Shown here piece by piece: positions 1 through 8,400 of a DNA stretch of 35,173 nucleotides. The first letter of the stretch is position 1. Each line of letters opens with the position of its first letter. Below the pieces are notes generated by a model. That model was not told where the DNA came from and ran no database searches. It saw only the letters and a list, made by a program, of their open reading frames with translations. Origin of the DNA: Planctomycetota bacterium. Lineage in GTDB: Bacteria; Planctomycetota; UBA1135; UBA2386. The stretch spans positions 1 to 35,173 of the forward strand of contig VGXW01000012.1 in assembly GCA_016873195.1 (NCBI GenBank), in the 5' to 3' direction. Both the position numbers and the translations under genes were made by a program.

Positions 1-106
1 CCCCGGACGAGCCGAACAGGATCACGCGCAGCGGCCGCACGCTGGCGACGATCTGCCGCACGAGATCGGCGATGATCTGCTCGCGTGGTTGGTTCTGGCG
101 TGCCAT
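1..106 (-). CDS. Nucleotidyltransferase-like protein, N-terminal fragment (cut by window edge)
   Basis: Reading the minus strand from an ATG at 104-106 gives 35 codons that stay open to the window edge. The peptide begins MARQNQPREQ and ends in VILFGSSG. A basic helix followed by a hydrophobic strand and 'FGS' is the hallmark start of the MNT/DNA-polymerase-beta-type nucleotidyltransferase fold, where the Gly-Ser of the GSx(10)DxD motif contacts nucleotide. The Asp pair that would confirm activity lies outside the window. MNT proteins of this kind are often antitoxins paired with HEPN proteins, but nothing here shows a partner. The family call is an inference from a short fragment. Confidence 0.5.
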   Translation of the reverse strand, partial: MARQNQPREQIIADLVRQIVASVRPLRVILFGSSG

Positions 107-217
107 TCCTGGATTGTCGGCCCCGGCAACGGCGGGCGCAAGCCACCGCCGGCGCGCGCCAGCGGCTCTTCCCTCGCGGTGTCCGCAGTTGCCGGGGCCC
201 TGCGTGCCCGTCGCGCC

Positions 218-1117
218 TCACCGCCGCAGCGCCGCCACCACCTGCGCCATGTCGTCGGGCATCGGCACCGAGAACCGCAACGGCGCATCGCTCAGTGGAT
301 GCACGAAGCCGAGTTCCGCCGCGTGCAGCAGGATGCGCGGGGCCGGCAGCACCGGGCCGCGGTGGTCGCGCACGTAGCCGCGTTCGCCGAGCAGCATGTG
401 CCCCGACTCGGCGAGGTGGATGCGGATCTGGTGCGTGCGCCCCGTCTCGAGCCGGCAGCGCACGAGCGAAGCGCCCCGCAGCAGCTCGACCCGTTCGACG
501 TGCGTGATCGCCTCCTTGCCGACCTTCTCGTTGGCGATCGAACCGCGCAGCCCGTCGCCGCGGTCGTCGGCGAGGAACGTGCGGATCGTGCCGCCGTGCA
601 CTTCGCCGTGCGCGACCGCGAGGTAGCGGCGGTGCACCGCGTGCCGCCGCAGCTGGTGCTCGAGGTGCGTGAACGCCGCCTTCGTGCGCGCGAACACGAT
701 CGCGCCGCTGGTGTCGCGGTCGAGCCGGTGCACGGTTCGCACCGGCTGGTCGAGCAGCGCCTGGAGCCGCCGGTCGAGCGTGTCCTGCTCGTCGCCCCAC
801 GGCACCGTCGGCAGCCCCGCGGGCTTGTCGACGACGATCAGGTCGCGGTCCTGGTGCAGCACGCGGCCGCGGTCGAACGGCGGCACCGCGGTGGCCGGCG
901 GCAGGCGCGGCTGGTCCATGGCGATCGTCACCTCGGCGCCCGGCGCGAGTTCGTGGCCCGGGTCGGTGATGCGCGCGCCGCCGACCGCGACCTTGCCGCG
1001 CGCGATCAGGTCGCGCACGTCGTTCCAGCTGCAGCCGGGCCGGCCGGCCTTGAGCGCGCGGTCGAGCCGGCCGCCGGCTTCGGCGCGGAACGTGCCATCG
1101 CGGGGATCGGCGGCCAT
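218..1117 (-). CDS. RluA family pseudouridine synthase
   Basis: The 299-residue product should isomerise specific uridines in rRNA or tRNA to pseudouridine. Residues 1-68 look like an S4 RNA-binding domain (GGRLDRAL, then DVRDLIARGKVAVGG). The catalytic domain follows. The signature HRLDRDTSGAIVFA starts at His130, and Asp133 is the expected catalytic nucleophile. A second signature, GRTHQIRIHLAESGHMLLGE, is typical of the RluA/RluC/RluD branch. Length is normal for the family. The ATG at 1115-1117 fits the start of the S4 domain. The gene stands alone, about 110 bp from the divergently read fragment at the window edge and 70 bp from the sulfatase stop. The exact RNA target cannot be told from sequence. 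Confidence 0.93.
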   Translation of the reverse strand: MAADPRDGTFRAEAGGRLDRALKAGRPGCSWNDVRDLIARGKVAVGGARITDPGHELAPGAEVTIAMDQPRLPPATAVPPFDRGRVLHQDRDLIVVDKPAGLPTVPWGDEQDTLDRRLQALLDQPVRTVHRLDRDTSGAIVFARTKAAFTHLEHQLRRHAVHRRYLAVAHGEVHGGTIRTFLADDRGDGLRGSIANEKVGKEAITHVERVELLRGASLVRCRLETGRTHQIRIHLAESGHMLLGERGYVRDHRGPVLPAPRILLHAAELGFVHPLSDAPLRFSVPMPDDMAQVVAALRR

Positions 1118-1187
1118 GCGCGGGTGTTACCCGATCGGGCGGGCGAGGGGAACGCTGGGCGGGCGGCGGGTCGGACCCGCCGATGCA

Positions 1188-2672
1188 CTACTGGTCATCC
1201 TCCCGCTTCTCCGCGCGCCGCCGCGGCACGAACGGCCCGCCCACCCCATCGCGCAGCTCGTCGCACCGCGCGCGCAGCCGCGCCAGCACCGCCGCGTGCT
1301 CCGGGTCCGCGACCAGGTCGTGCGCCTCGTCGGGATCGGCGAGGTGGTCGTAGAGCTCCTCGACGACGGGCGCCTGCGCGAACCAGCGCACGTAGGTCCA
1401 GCGCTCGTCGCGCACGCCCTCGCTCTTCGGGATGCCGGGATGCTCGAGGAGGTGCTCGTAGAAGAAGTCGGTGCGCCAGGCGACGGGAGCCCGGCCATGC
1501 AGCAGCGGCACGAGGCTCTGGCCCTGCGTCGGCGGCGCCTCGCGCACGCCGGCGAGTTCGCCGATCGTCGCGGCGAGGTCGACGTTGAGCGCCATCAGGT
1601 CACTGACCGCGCCGGCCCGCAGTGCGGGCAGCCGCGGGTCGACGACGATCAGCGGCACGCGCACGGAGGGGTCGTAGAGGTACCACTTGTCGGCGAAGCC
1701 GCGTTCGCCGAGGAAGTAGCCGTTGTCCGAGGTGAACAGGATCACGGTGTTCTCGACCAGACCGCGCGAGGTGAGTTCCTGCACGATCCGGCCGATGACG
1801 GCGTCGACGTCGGCGACCATGCGGTAGTAGCCGCGGAGCATCTGCTGCCGCTTCTCGGGTTCGTCGAAGCGCCAGAGGAAGCGCTTGCGGCTCTCGGTCT
1901 CGCGCAGGAACCCGGGCAGCGCGGCGAAGAACCCGGGCGCCATCGTGCCGCGCGCGGGGAACACCGCGTCGGCGTAGAGCCCGTCGGTCGCCGCGGACCA
2001 GACGTACTGGCGCGGTTTGTCGTCCTCGGCGTGCGGCGCGTGGAAGCTGATCGACAGGCACCAGGGCGTCGCTGCGGAACAGCCGTCGAGGAAGCCGAGC
2101 GCGCGGTCGCCCGTGATGTCGGTCAGGTGGCGGAAGCTGCCGTCGGGTTGCCGCTTGGAGTAGGGCCACTGCAGCGGCACGAACTCGTCGAACATGAACT
2201 TGCGGGCCTCTGCGCTCGCGGCGACGCCGAACTTGCCGACGAAGCCCGTGCGGTAGCCGTGCCGGCGCAGCAGGGCCGGGTAGCTCGCGGCGAGGTGTTC
2301 GTCGGTGAGCGGCGGAGTGCCGAACGTGTAGCCGTGCGTGCGTTCGTAGAGGCCGGTGAAGATCGACGCGCGGCTCGCCGCGCAGATCGATGTGGTCACG
2401 AACGCGTTGCGGAAGCGCACGCCGCGCGCCGCCAGCGCGTCGATCGCCGGGGTCACGGCGATGCGGTCGCCGGCGCAGCCGAGCACGTCGTGGCGCAGGT
2501 CGTCGAGCAGCAGCAGCAGGATGTTCGGCGGCCGGGACGGCGGCTCCGGCGCCCGGGTTGGTGGCGGGGTGCTGCAGGCGAGCGCGAGTACGAGCACGAG
2601 GGCGAACGCGGCCAGCGGAGCCGAGACGGCGCGGCTCCGGGCAGCGCGCGGGACGCGGTGGACAGGCGCCAT
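1188..2672 (-). CDS. Sulfatase (arylsulfatase family), probable exported lipoprotein
   Basis: The 494-residue type I sulfatase hydrolyses sulfate esters, most likely on a polysaccharide outside the cytoplasm. The N-terminus is basic, then hydrophobic, ending LALAC-STPPP; Cys33 could be lipidated. The catalytic domain opens with NILLLLLDDLRHDVLG, whose paired Asp bind the metal. The motif CAASR (Cys97-Arg101) fits C-x-A-S-R, in which the Cys becomes formylglycine. 'FTSDNGYFLGERGFADKWYL' is the typical C-terminal metal and substrate region. The reading frame stays open upstream to 3237 through a transposase remnant, so a longer start is formally possible. I chose the ATG at 2672 because it begins the signal peptide. 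No formylglycine-generating enzyme is seen nearby. The natural substrate is unknown. Confidence 0.92.
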   Translation of the reverse strand: MAPVHRVPRAARSRAVSAPLAAFALVLVLALACSTPPPTRAPEPPSRPPNILLLLLDDLRHDVLGCAGDRIAVTPAIDALAARGVRFRNAFVTTSICAASRASIFTGLYERTHGYTFGTPPLTDEHLAASYPALLRRHGYRTGFVGKFGVAASAEARKFMFDEFVPLQWPYSKRQPDGSFRHLTDITGDRALGFLDGCSAATPWCLSISFHAPHAEDDKPRQYVWSAATDGLYADAVFPARGTMAPGFFAALPGFLRETESRKRFLWRFDEPEKRQQMLRGYYRMVADVDAVIGRIVQELTSRGLVENTVILFTSDNGYFLGERGFADKWYLYDPSVRVPLIVVDPRLPALRAGAVSDLMALNVDLAATIGELAGVREAPPTQGQSLVPLLHGRAPVAWRTDFFYEHLLEHPGIPKSEGVRDERWTYVRWFAQAPVVEELYDHLADPDEAHDLVADPEHAAVLARLRARCDELRDGVGGPFVPRRRAEKREDDQ

Positions 2673-3237
2673 GCTGCCTGTGTACCCGCCGCCGCGGCGC
2701 GCGGAAGCTTGCGTGCGATCGCCGTCGGCCTTGTCGTAGGCCATAGTCTTCATCCGGCCGGCCGGCAGCGCCGCCTGTGCCTGGTCGACGAGCGTGGCTA
2801 CGTGTTGGTGGTCGGGGGCGTCGGCGCTGGTGACCTCGAAGGCCAGGGGCACTTCGTGCCTGGTGTCGACCAGGAGGTGGAGCTCGTAGCCGAGCCACGA
2901 CGCCACGTGCGTGATCGCGCCATCATCGTCACGGTGTTCCTTCTTGCCGCCAACGGGTGCTGGCAAGGTGGCTTCTGCCGAGCACTCGCTCGGCGTGGCG
3001 CACTCGGTGCGGGTGCCGAGGCGATTCGCATCGGCTGCGGCATGGGCGCCGAGGTCGGGAACTGTGGCTCCCGGCTCGGCGACCTGCTTGTCGAATATCT
3101 GCCGAATCAAGACGAGGAACTCGGGCTGGCCGAGGTTGGCGCGGAACCACGACATGCTGCAAGTCTTGGGCAGCTTGCCGGCCAGGTCGATGCCAGCGGC
3201 GTTCGCCAGAGCACGACCACCGGATGGTCATCCCGGC
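2673..3237 (-). pseudogene. Transposase remnant (DDE type), truncated
   Basis: This minus-strand stretch is open between a TGA at 3238-3240 and the sulfatase start, and translates to transposase-like sequence. It reads GIDLAGKLPKTCSMSWFRAN, then FLVLIRQIFDKQV, and later WLGYELHLLVDTRHEVPLAF and a final MAYDKADGD. The 'GYxLHLLVDTRHEVPLAFEVT' pattern and the following short Asp motif resemble IS4/IS5/IS1182-type DDE transposases. The sequence then breaks off, so the third catalytic residue and the C-terminus are missing. The N-terminus is also missing. No terminal inverted repeats were recognised. It is an old insertion fragment whose frame happens to run into the sulfatase gene. The exact IS family is uncertain. 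Confidence 0.7.
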
Positions 3238-3416
3238 CGCGGTCTCCTGCCGCCGATGCCGCACCGGTGCTGGATCAGCGGACATCGCAAACGGCTCGCG
3301 CGGGGCAGGTCGAGGTGGCGCCCCGCACCGGGGTGCGGCTACGTTGGGACCCGCGGCAATGGCCCGAAGCACGTTCGGCGACAAGCTCCGGCTGCCCGCG
3401 GCTGCCGGCCTTCTCC

Positions 3417-4508
3417 ATGACCCCGAGAGAACGCATCCTCGCCACGCTGAACCGCCAGCCGGTCGACCGCACGCCGGTGGATCTCTGGCACACGCCGGAG
3501 ATCGCCGCGGCGCTGCGCGATCACTGCGGCGTCGCCGACGACTTCGCCATGTGGCAGGCCCTCGGGCTCGACAAGATCGTCTGGGACTTCATGGACTACC
3601 GGACCGACGCGGGCGAACGCGCCGGGGCGCAGTCCGGGGCGGGCGCGGAGTCCGGCGGGAATCGCACCACGTGGGGGGTGCCGCTCGAGGAGATCCAGGC
3701 GGGTGCGTCGCACTATGCCGAGTTCGGGGCGGCGCCGCTGGCCGGCTACGACACGCCTGCCTCGCTGGACGGCTACCCGTGGTGGCCGCAGGTCGGCCGC
3801 TTCGATTACGACGGCGCCGTGGCGCTCGCGCAACGCGCGTCCCGCGACTTCGCCGTCATCGGCCCGTGGGTGTCGCTGTTCGAGATCTACTGCCAGTTGC
3901 GCGGGCTCGAACAGTCGCTGCTGGACCTGATCGAGAACCCGGCCTTGGTCGAGGCGGTGCTCGACCGGGTGGAGTCCATCCAGACCGAGATGATGAAACG
4001 CTTGTTCGCGCGGGCCGGCAAGCACCTGGACCTCGTGTTCGTCAGCGACGATGTCGCCGGGCAGCAGTCGCTGCTGATGTCCCCGGCGATGTGGCGGCGG
4101 CACCTGCAGCCGCGGCTCCGGCGCTGGTGCGATCTCGTCCACGCCCACGGCCTGAAGGTGTTCTATCACAGTGACGGCGCGGCGCGCCCGCTGCTGGAGC
4201 CGATCCTGGCTTGCGGCGTCGACGTGTTGAATCCTGTCCAGCATGCCTGTCCGGGCATGGACATGGCGGAGCTGAAGAAGGAGTTCGGCGCGCGCGTGAT
4301 CTTCCACGGCGGCGTGGACAATCAGAGCGTGCTGCCGCGCGGCAGCGCCGACGACGTGCGACGCGAGACGCGCAACTGCCTGGCGACGCTCGGCGCGGGG
4401 CGCGCGGGGTTCATCTGTTGTTCCTGCCACAACGTCCAGGCCGGCACGCCAGTGGAGAACGTTCTCGCCATGATCGAGACCGTGCACGGGTCCTCGACCC
4501 GGGGATGA
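3417..4508 (+). CDS. Uroporphyrinogen decarboxylase (URO-D) family protein
   Basis: The 363-residue protein belongs to the URO-D superfamily, which includes HemE and corrinoid-dependent methyltransferases such as MtaA. It begins MTPRERILATLNRQPVDRTP, a standard family start. Later motifs are HGLKVFYHSDG, the 'IFHGGVD' strand and ICCSCHNVQAGTPVENV. The His251-Ser-Asp stretch lacks the Cys of the HxC zinc site in classical methyltransferases, so true MtaA-like chemistry is doubtful. HemE-type catalytic Arg signatures were not recognised either. Residues 69-81 are a Gly/Ala/Ser/Glu insert encoded by an imperfect repeat near 3628-3660. I read it as an uncharacterised URO-D paralogue of the kind often linked to methyl transfer or sugar catabolism. 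The ATG at 3417 is chosen because upstream codons do not resemble the family. Confidence 0.85.
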   Translation: MTPRERILATLNRQPVDRTPVDLWHTPEIAAALRDHCGVADDFAMWQALGLDKIVWDFMDYRTDAGERAGAQSGAGAESGGNRTTWGVPLEEIQAGASHYAEFGAAPLAGYDTPASLDGYPWWPQVGRFDYDGAVALAQRASRDFAVIGPWVSLFEIYCQLRGLEQSLLDLIENPALVEAVLDRVESIQTEMMKRLFARAGKHLDLVFVSDDVAGQQSLLMSPAMWRRHLQPRLRRWCDLVHAHGLKVFYHSDGAARPLLEPILACGVDVLNPVQHACPGMDMAELKKEFGARVIFHGGVDNQSVLPRGSADDVRRETRNCLATLGAGRAGFICCSCHNVQAGTPVENVLAMIETVHGSSTRG

Positions 4509-4575
4509 CAGGAACGGGTTTTCGGCGCCGATGACGCGGCGCGTGGCGAGGGGATCGTGCCGGGTCAGCCCCGAC

Positions 4576-4644
4576 ATGGCCTACGCGCCGTTCGTCTTCT
4601 GGTTCTGGGACGAGCCGCTGCAGCCGCAGAAGACGGCCGAGTGA
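4576..4644 (+). pseudogene. Possible remnant of a glycoside-hydrolase-like gene start
   Basis: The plus-strand frame starting at ATG 4576 reads MAYAPFVFWFWDEPLQPQKT, then AE and TGA. The preceding codons read VSPD. The pattern 'P-x-P/F-x-FWFW(N/D)xxL' followed by a helix resembles the start of large GH106/GH2-like glycosidases, which begin with a PFWFWNG-type stretch. Only 22 codons remain before the stop, so this would be a decayed 5' end. It could also be chance coding in GC-rich sequence. Confidence 0.3.
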
Positions 4645-4805
4645 CGCAGTGCTGGCGGCGGCCTCGCCGCGGTGCTGCGCTTGCTGGCGATCGATCTCGC
4701 GGACCGAGCGGGCTGGCCGGTCGAAGCCGTGAGTGTTGCCCTGGGCTGCCTGGCCAGAGACCATCTGCCGCGATGCCCCGAGGACCCGCTACCCGCAGCA
4801 CTCGT

Positions 4806-4810
4806 GGAGG
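4806..4810 (+). promoter_or_regulatory. Ribosome binding site of pepT (GGAGG)
   Basis: GGAGG lies seven bases before the GTG at 4818-4820. This is what fixes the GTG start, which also gives the family's normal N-terminus. The frame is open further upstream, but without any family similarity. Confidence 0.75.
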
Positions 4811-4817
4811 AACCAGC

Positions 4818-6047
4818 GTGGATGCCCTGCTCGAACGCTTCTGCCGTTACGTGAAGATCGACACGCGCGCCCGCGACGACGTGAAGGACTACCCGAGCTC
4901 GCCGGGCCAGAAGGAGCTGGGCGCGCTGCTCGCGCAGGAACTGCTCGAGCTGGGCGTCGCCGACGCGCGCGCGCACGGTGACGGCATCGTCACCGCGACG
5001 CTGCCGGGCACGGTCCGCAGCGCGCCGGCGATCGCGTGGCTCGCGCACCTCGACACTTCGCCGGAGGCGAGCGGCACCGACGTGAAGCCGATCGTGCACG
5101 CGAACTACCGCGGCGGCGACATCGTTCTGCCGGGCGACAAGCAGCAGGTGATCCGCGTCGCGGAGTCGCCCGAGCTCGCGCGCCTCGCCGGCAAGACGAT
5201 CGTCACCAGCGACGGCACCACGCTGCTCGGCGCCGACGACAAAGCGGGCGTCGCCGCGATCATGACCGCCGTCGACGAACTCGCGCGCGCCCGCGTGCCG
5301 CACGGCCCGATCCGCATCGTCTTCTCGTGCGACGAGGAGGTCGGCCGCGGCTGCGAGAAGCTCGACCCGGAGCGGATCGGCGCGGTCGCCGCCTACACGC
5401 TCGACGGCGAGGACGAGGGGCTCATCGAGAACGAGACCTTCTCGGCCGACCTCGCGACGGTCACCATCACCGGCTACAACATCCACCCGGGGCTGGCGAC
5501 CGGGAAGATGGTCAATGCCATCCGCCTCGCCGGGCAGTTCCTCGAGCGCATGCCGTGGCAGACGAAGGCGCCGGAGACGACCGCCGACCGGCAGGGTTTC
5601 CTGCACCCCTACACGATCGAGGGCGGCGTCGGGGAGGCGAAGATCAAGGTCCTGCTGCGCAGCTTCGAGGCGCCGGAGCTCAAGCAGCAGGCGGCCGTGC
5701 TGAAGCGGATCGGGCAGACCCTCGAGGCCGAGTTCCCGCGCGCGAAGGTCGCCGTCGCGGTCAAACGCCAGTACCGCAACATGCTCGAACACCTCGGCAA
5801 GGAGCCCCGCGCCGTCGACCTCGCGGTCGCGGCGATGAAGGCGGCGGGCCTCGCGCCCACGTTCAAGTCGATCCGCGGCGGCACCGACGGCTCGCGCCTC
5901 AGCGAGATGGGGCTGCCGACGCCGAACCTGTCGGTCGGCATGCACAACTTCCATTCGAAGCTCGAGTTCGCCTGCCTCGAGCAGATGCAGTCGGCAGTGC
6001 GCGTGCTCGTCGAGCTCGCGCGCCTCTGGGGCAAGCAGAAGAGGTGA
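4818..6047 (+). CDS. pepT: Tripeptide aminopeptidase (peptidase T)
   Basis: The 409-residue M20B metallopeptidase removes the N-terminal residue of tripeptides in the cytoplasm. Length matches E. coli PepT (408). All metal-site motifs are visible: AHLDTSP with His77 and Asp79, TLLGADDKAG with bridging Asp140, CDEEVGRG with Glu173 (general base) and Glu174, TLDGEDEG with the next Asp, and the final MHNFHSKLEF histidine. The start is GTG with a GGAGG site. The OPT transporter gene begins four bases after the stop, so the two genes very likely form an operon for peptide uptake and cleavage. Confidence 0.95.
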   Translation: MDALLERFCRYVKIDTRARDDVKDYPSSPGQKELGALLAQELLELGVADARAHGDGIVTATLPGTVRSAPAIAWLAHLDTSPEASGTDVKPIVHANYRGGDIVLPGDKQQVIRVAESPELARLAGKTIVTSDGTTLLGADDKAGVAAIMTAVDELARARVPHGPIRIVFSCDEEVGRGCEKLDPERIGAVAAYTLDGEDEGLIENETFSADLATVTITGYNIHPGLATGKMVNAIRLAGQFLERMPWQTKAPETTADRQGFLHPYTIEGGVGEAKIKVLLRSFEAPELKQQAAVLKRIGQTLEAEFPRAKVAVAVKRQYRNMLEHLGKEPRAVDLAVAAMKAAGLAPTFKSIRGGTDGSRLSEMGLPTPNLSVGMHNFHSKLEFACLEQMQSAVRVLVELARLWGKQKR

Positions 6048-6051
6048 AACC

Positions 6052-8163
6052 ATGACCGACACGCAACCGACCACCCTGCCCGAGAACGCCTACCGCGAAC
6101 TGAAGCCCGGCGAGACCTACACGCCGATGGTGCCGCCTGGGACCGACGCGCCGGAGCTGACGCTGCGGTCGATCCTGTTCGGCATCCTGATGAACGTGCT
6201 GTGGTCGGCCGCGGCGACCTACGTCGCGCTGAAGGTCGGCCAGGGCATCGAGACGGCGATCCCGATCTCGATCCTCGCCGTCGGCCTGTCGGGCCTGCTG
6301 CTGCGCCTGGGCCGGCGCCGCAGCACGATCCTCGAGAACATCAACGTGCTCGCGATCTCGACGACCTCGGGCATGGTCGCCGGCGGCACCGTGTTCACGA
6401 TGCCGGCGATCTACATCCTGAAGCTGCACGAGGGCCTGAACCTCAGCGGCTGGATGGTGTTCCTGCACATCTTCCTGGTGCCGCTGTTCGGCGCCGTGTT
6501 CGGCGTGCTCTTCCTGGTGCCGTTCCGCCGCTACTTCGTCAAGGAGATGCACGGCAAGCTGCCGTTCCCCGAAGCGACGGCGACGAACGAGATCCTCGTG
6601 ACGGGCCAGGGCGGCACCGGCGGGGCCGTGACGCTGCTGGTGTCGACCGCGCTGTCGGCCGTCTACACGTTCTGCACCGCCGGGCTCCGGCTGTGGACCG
6701 AGGTCTTCACGACCGGGATCGTCGAACTGCCGGGCAAGGTCGCGCGCGAGGTGATCGCCTCCTCCGGCTGGTTCGTCACGAAGCTGCACGAGCTCAAGGC
6801 GGTCGTCTCGATCGGCACCGGCGCCGAACTCTGCGGGCTCGGCTTCATCATCGGCGTGCGTTACGCGTCGATCATCATGGCCGGCTCGATCCTGTCGTTC
6901 CTGGTGATCGTGCCGCTGCTCGGGCCGCTGCCGCTCGAGGCGCTGCGGGCGATCAATCCGTCGGCGGCGGGCACCTCGGCCGACGCGATCTTCCGGGCCG
7001 TGCCGCGCAACATCGGCATCGGCTGCATCTTCACGGCCGGCATCCTGTCGATCCTGAAGATGAGCCCGGTGATCGCGACGGCGCTGCGCGAGGCGCTCGG
7101 CAGCCTGTTCCGGCGCTCGGGCACTGCCGCCGCGCCGGACCGCACGGACCAGGACGTGGGCTATCCGGCGCTCGTGTTGCTCGGCCTCGTCACGCTGGTC
7201 GTCATGGCGGTCTACTTCCGGACCTGCGTGCTCGCCGGCACCGACAACCCGAACACGCTGACGGCCGTCGCGGTCGTGCTCGCGCCGGCCGTCGCGTTCG
7301 TGTTCATCACCGTGTCCGCGTGGGCGATCGCGACGATCTCGGTGACGCCGATCTCGGGCATGACGGTGACGACGATCATCGTGACCGCGGTCGTGCTCGT
7401 GCAGGCGGGGCTGACCAAGGGCCCGGTCGGCCAGCTCGCGGTGCTGCTCGTCGGCGGCGTCGTCGCCACCTCGCTGTCGGTCGCGGGCACGCTGGTGACC
7501 GAGTTCAAGCTCGGCTACTGGGCGGGCTCGAGCCCGCGCCGCATCCAATGGAGCTGCCTGTGCGCGTGCGCGCTGGCCGCGGCCGTCGTCGCCGGCACGG
7601 TGATGCTGCTCGGACACTCGCCGGGCTTCGACCCGCAGGCCAACAAGGAGGCGCTGAACGCGCCGCAGGCGAACATGATGGCGAGCGCGCTGCAGAGTTT
7701 CCTCGGCACGGGCAACGTGCCGTGGATCCCCTACGGGGTTGGCGTGATGGTCGCGCTCTTGCTGCAGCTCGTCGGCGTGTCGCCGCTCGCGTTCGGCCTG
7801 GGCATGTACTTGCCGATGCAGATGAACGCGCCGATCCTGCTCGGCGCGCTGGTCGCCTCGGCGCTGAAGATCGGCACGCGCGACGAGGGCACCGTGCGTG
7901 CGCGCACGACGCACGGCACGATCATCGCGTCGGGCCTGATCGCCGGCGCGGCGATCGTCGGCGTGATCCTGAACGGGCTGAAGTCGCTGTCCGGCGTCAA
8001 GGACTTCATGCGCGAGAACCTCGAGGTGCCGGAGCGGCTCGTCGCGGGCGGCGCCGATGCCGAGGCGGTCGGGCGGTCGCTGAACTGGTACGGGTTGCTG
8101 GCGTTCGTGGCGCTCTGTCTGGTGCTCTACGGCTGGGCGCGGCGCGCGAAGAAAAAGGCGTGA
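6052..8163 (+). CDS. Oligopeptide transporter, OPT family
   Basis: The 703-residue, highly hydrophobic protein matches the OPT/YSL superfamily of proton-coupled transporters for small peptides or metal chelates. The N-terminus is a short hydrophilic segment (ELKPGETYTPMVPPGTDAPE) leading into LTLRSILFGILMNVLWSAAA. Next come NINVLAISTTSGMVAGGT and KLPFPEATATNEILVTGQ, the 'P-x-P-E-x-x-A' loop typical of bacterial OPT proteins. Many hydrophobic segments follow, about 14-16 by eye, and the C-terminus is a basic tail (RRAKKKA). It sits directly downstream of pepT with only four bases between stop and start, which supports peptide import. Metal-chelate transport, as in YSL members, cannot be excluded. 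Confidence 0.93.
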   Translation: MTDTQPTTLPENAYRELKPGETYTPMVPPGTDAPELTLRSILFGILMNVLWSAAATYVALKVGQGIETAIPISILAVGLSGLLLRLGRRRSTILENINVLAISTTSGMVAGGTVFTMPAIYILKLHEGLNLSGWMVFLHIFLVPLFGAVFGVLFLVPFRRYFVKEMHGKLPFPEATATNEILVTGQGGTGGAVTLLVSTALSAVYTFCTAGLRLWTEVFTTGIVELPGKVAREVIASSGWFVTKLHELKAVVSIGTGAELCGLGFIIGVRYASIIMAGSILSFLVIVPLLGPLPLEALRAINPSAAGTSADAIFRAVPRNIGIGCIFTAGILSILKMSPVIATALREALGSLFRRSGTAAAPDRTDQDVGYPALVLLGLVTLVVMAVYFRTCVLAGTDNPNTLTAVAVVLAPAVAFVFITVSAWAIATISVTPISGMTVTTIIVTAVVLVQAGLTKGPVGQLAVLLVGGVVATSLSVAGTLVTEFKLGYWAGSSPRRIQWSCLCACALAAAVVAGTVMLLGHSPGFDPQANKEALNAPQANMMASALQSFLGTGNVPWIPYGVGVMVALLLQLVGVSPLAFGLGMYLPMQMNAPILLGALVASALKIGTRDEGTVRARTTHGTIIASGLIAGAAIVGVILNGLKSLSGVKDFMRENLEVPERLVAGGADAEAVGRSLNWYGLLAFVALCLVLYGWARRAKKKA

Positions 8164-8400
8164 GCCGGGGCGGGGCGTGCGCGCGGCCGCGAGCATCTCC
8201 CGGCAGGGCTACAGGATCGCGAAGACCTGTGCCCAGTGGCCCCACGGTGGGAGCACGGCTGCGGGGTCGGGAGGTGCACTGCGCTGGTCGGACGGGGACC
8301 CGGTGTTCACTCGTTCGTCCGCGAGCCGAGCCCGCGCCGGGCGACCGGTCGGGACCACGGGCGCTTGCCCTTCGCCGCCTGTGTCTTACACTCGTAGGAC

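Larger units (their letters stand above)
4509..4817 (+). other. Intergenic region between the URO-D and pepT genes
   Basis: This stretch of about 310 bp holds no intact gene that I can support. Its middle carries a short protein-coding remnant, described separately. Its end carries the ribosome binding site of pepT. No clear terminator hairpin with a U-tract is visible. Confidence 0.5.

Noticed and set aside
669-3416. Long plus-strand open frame upstream of the URO-D gene (1279 codons in total)
   Set aside because: Its first ~915 codons lie opposite the pseudouridine synthase, the sulfatase and the transposase remnant. The translation is Arg/Ala/Val-rich without any family similarity, so it is a shadow in GC-rich DNA.
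5899-8196. 765-codon minus-strand frame opposite the OPT transporter gene
   Set aside because: His/Arg/Asp-rich shadow typical of the complement of a high-GC gene. The OPT reading frame is clearly the real one.
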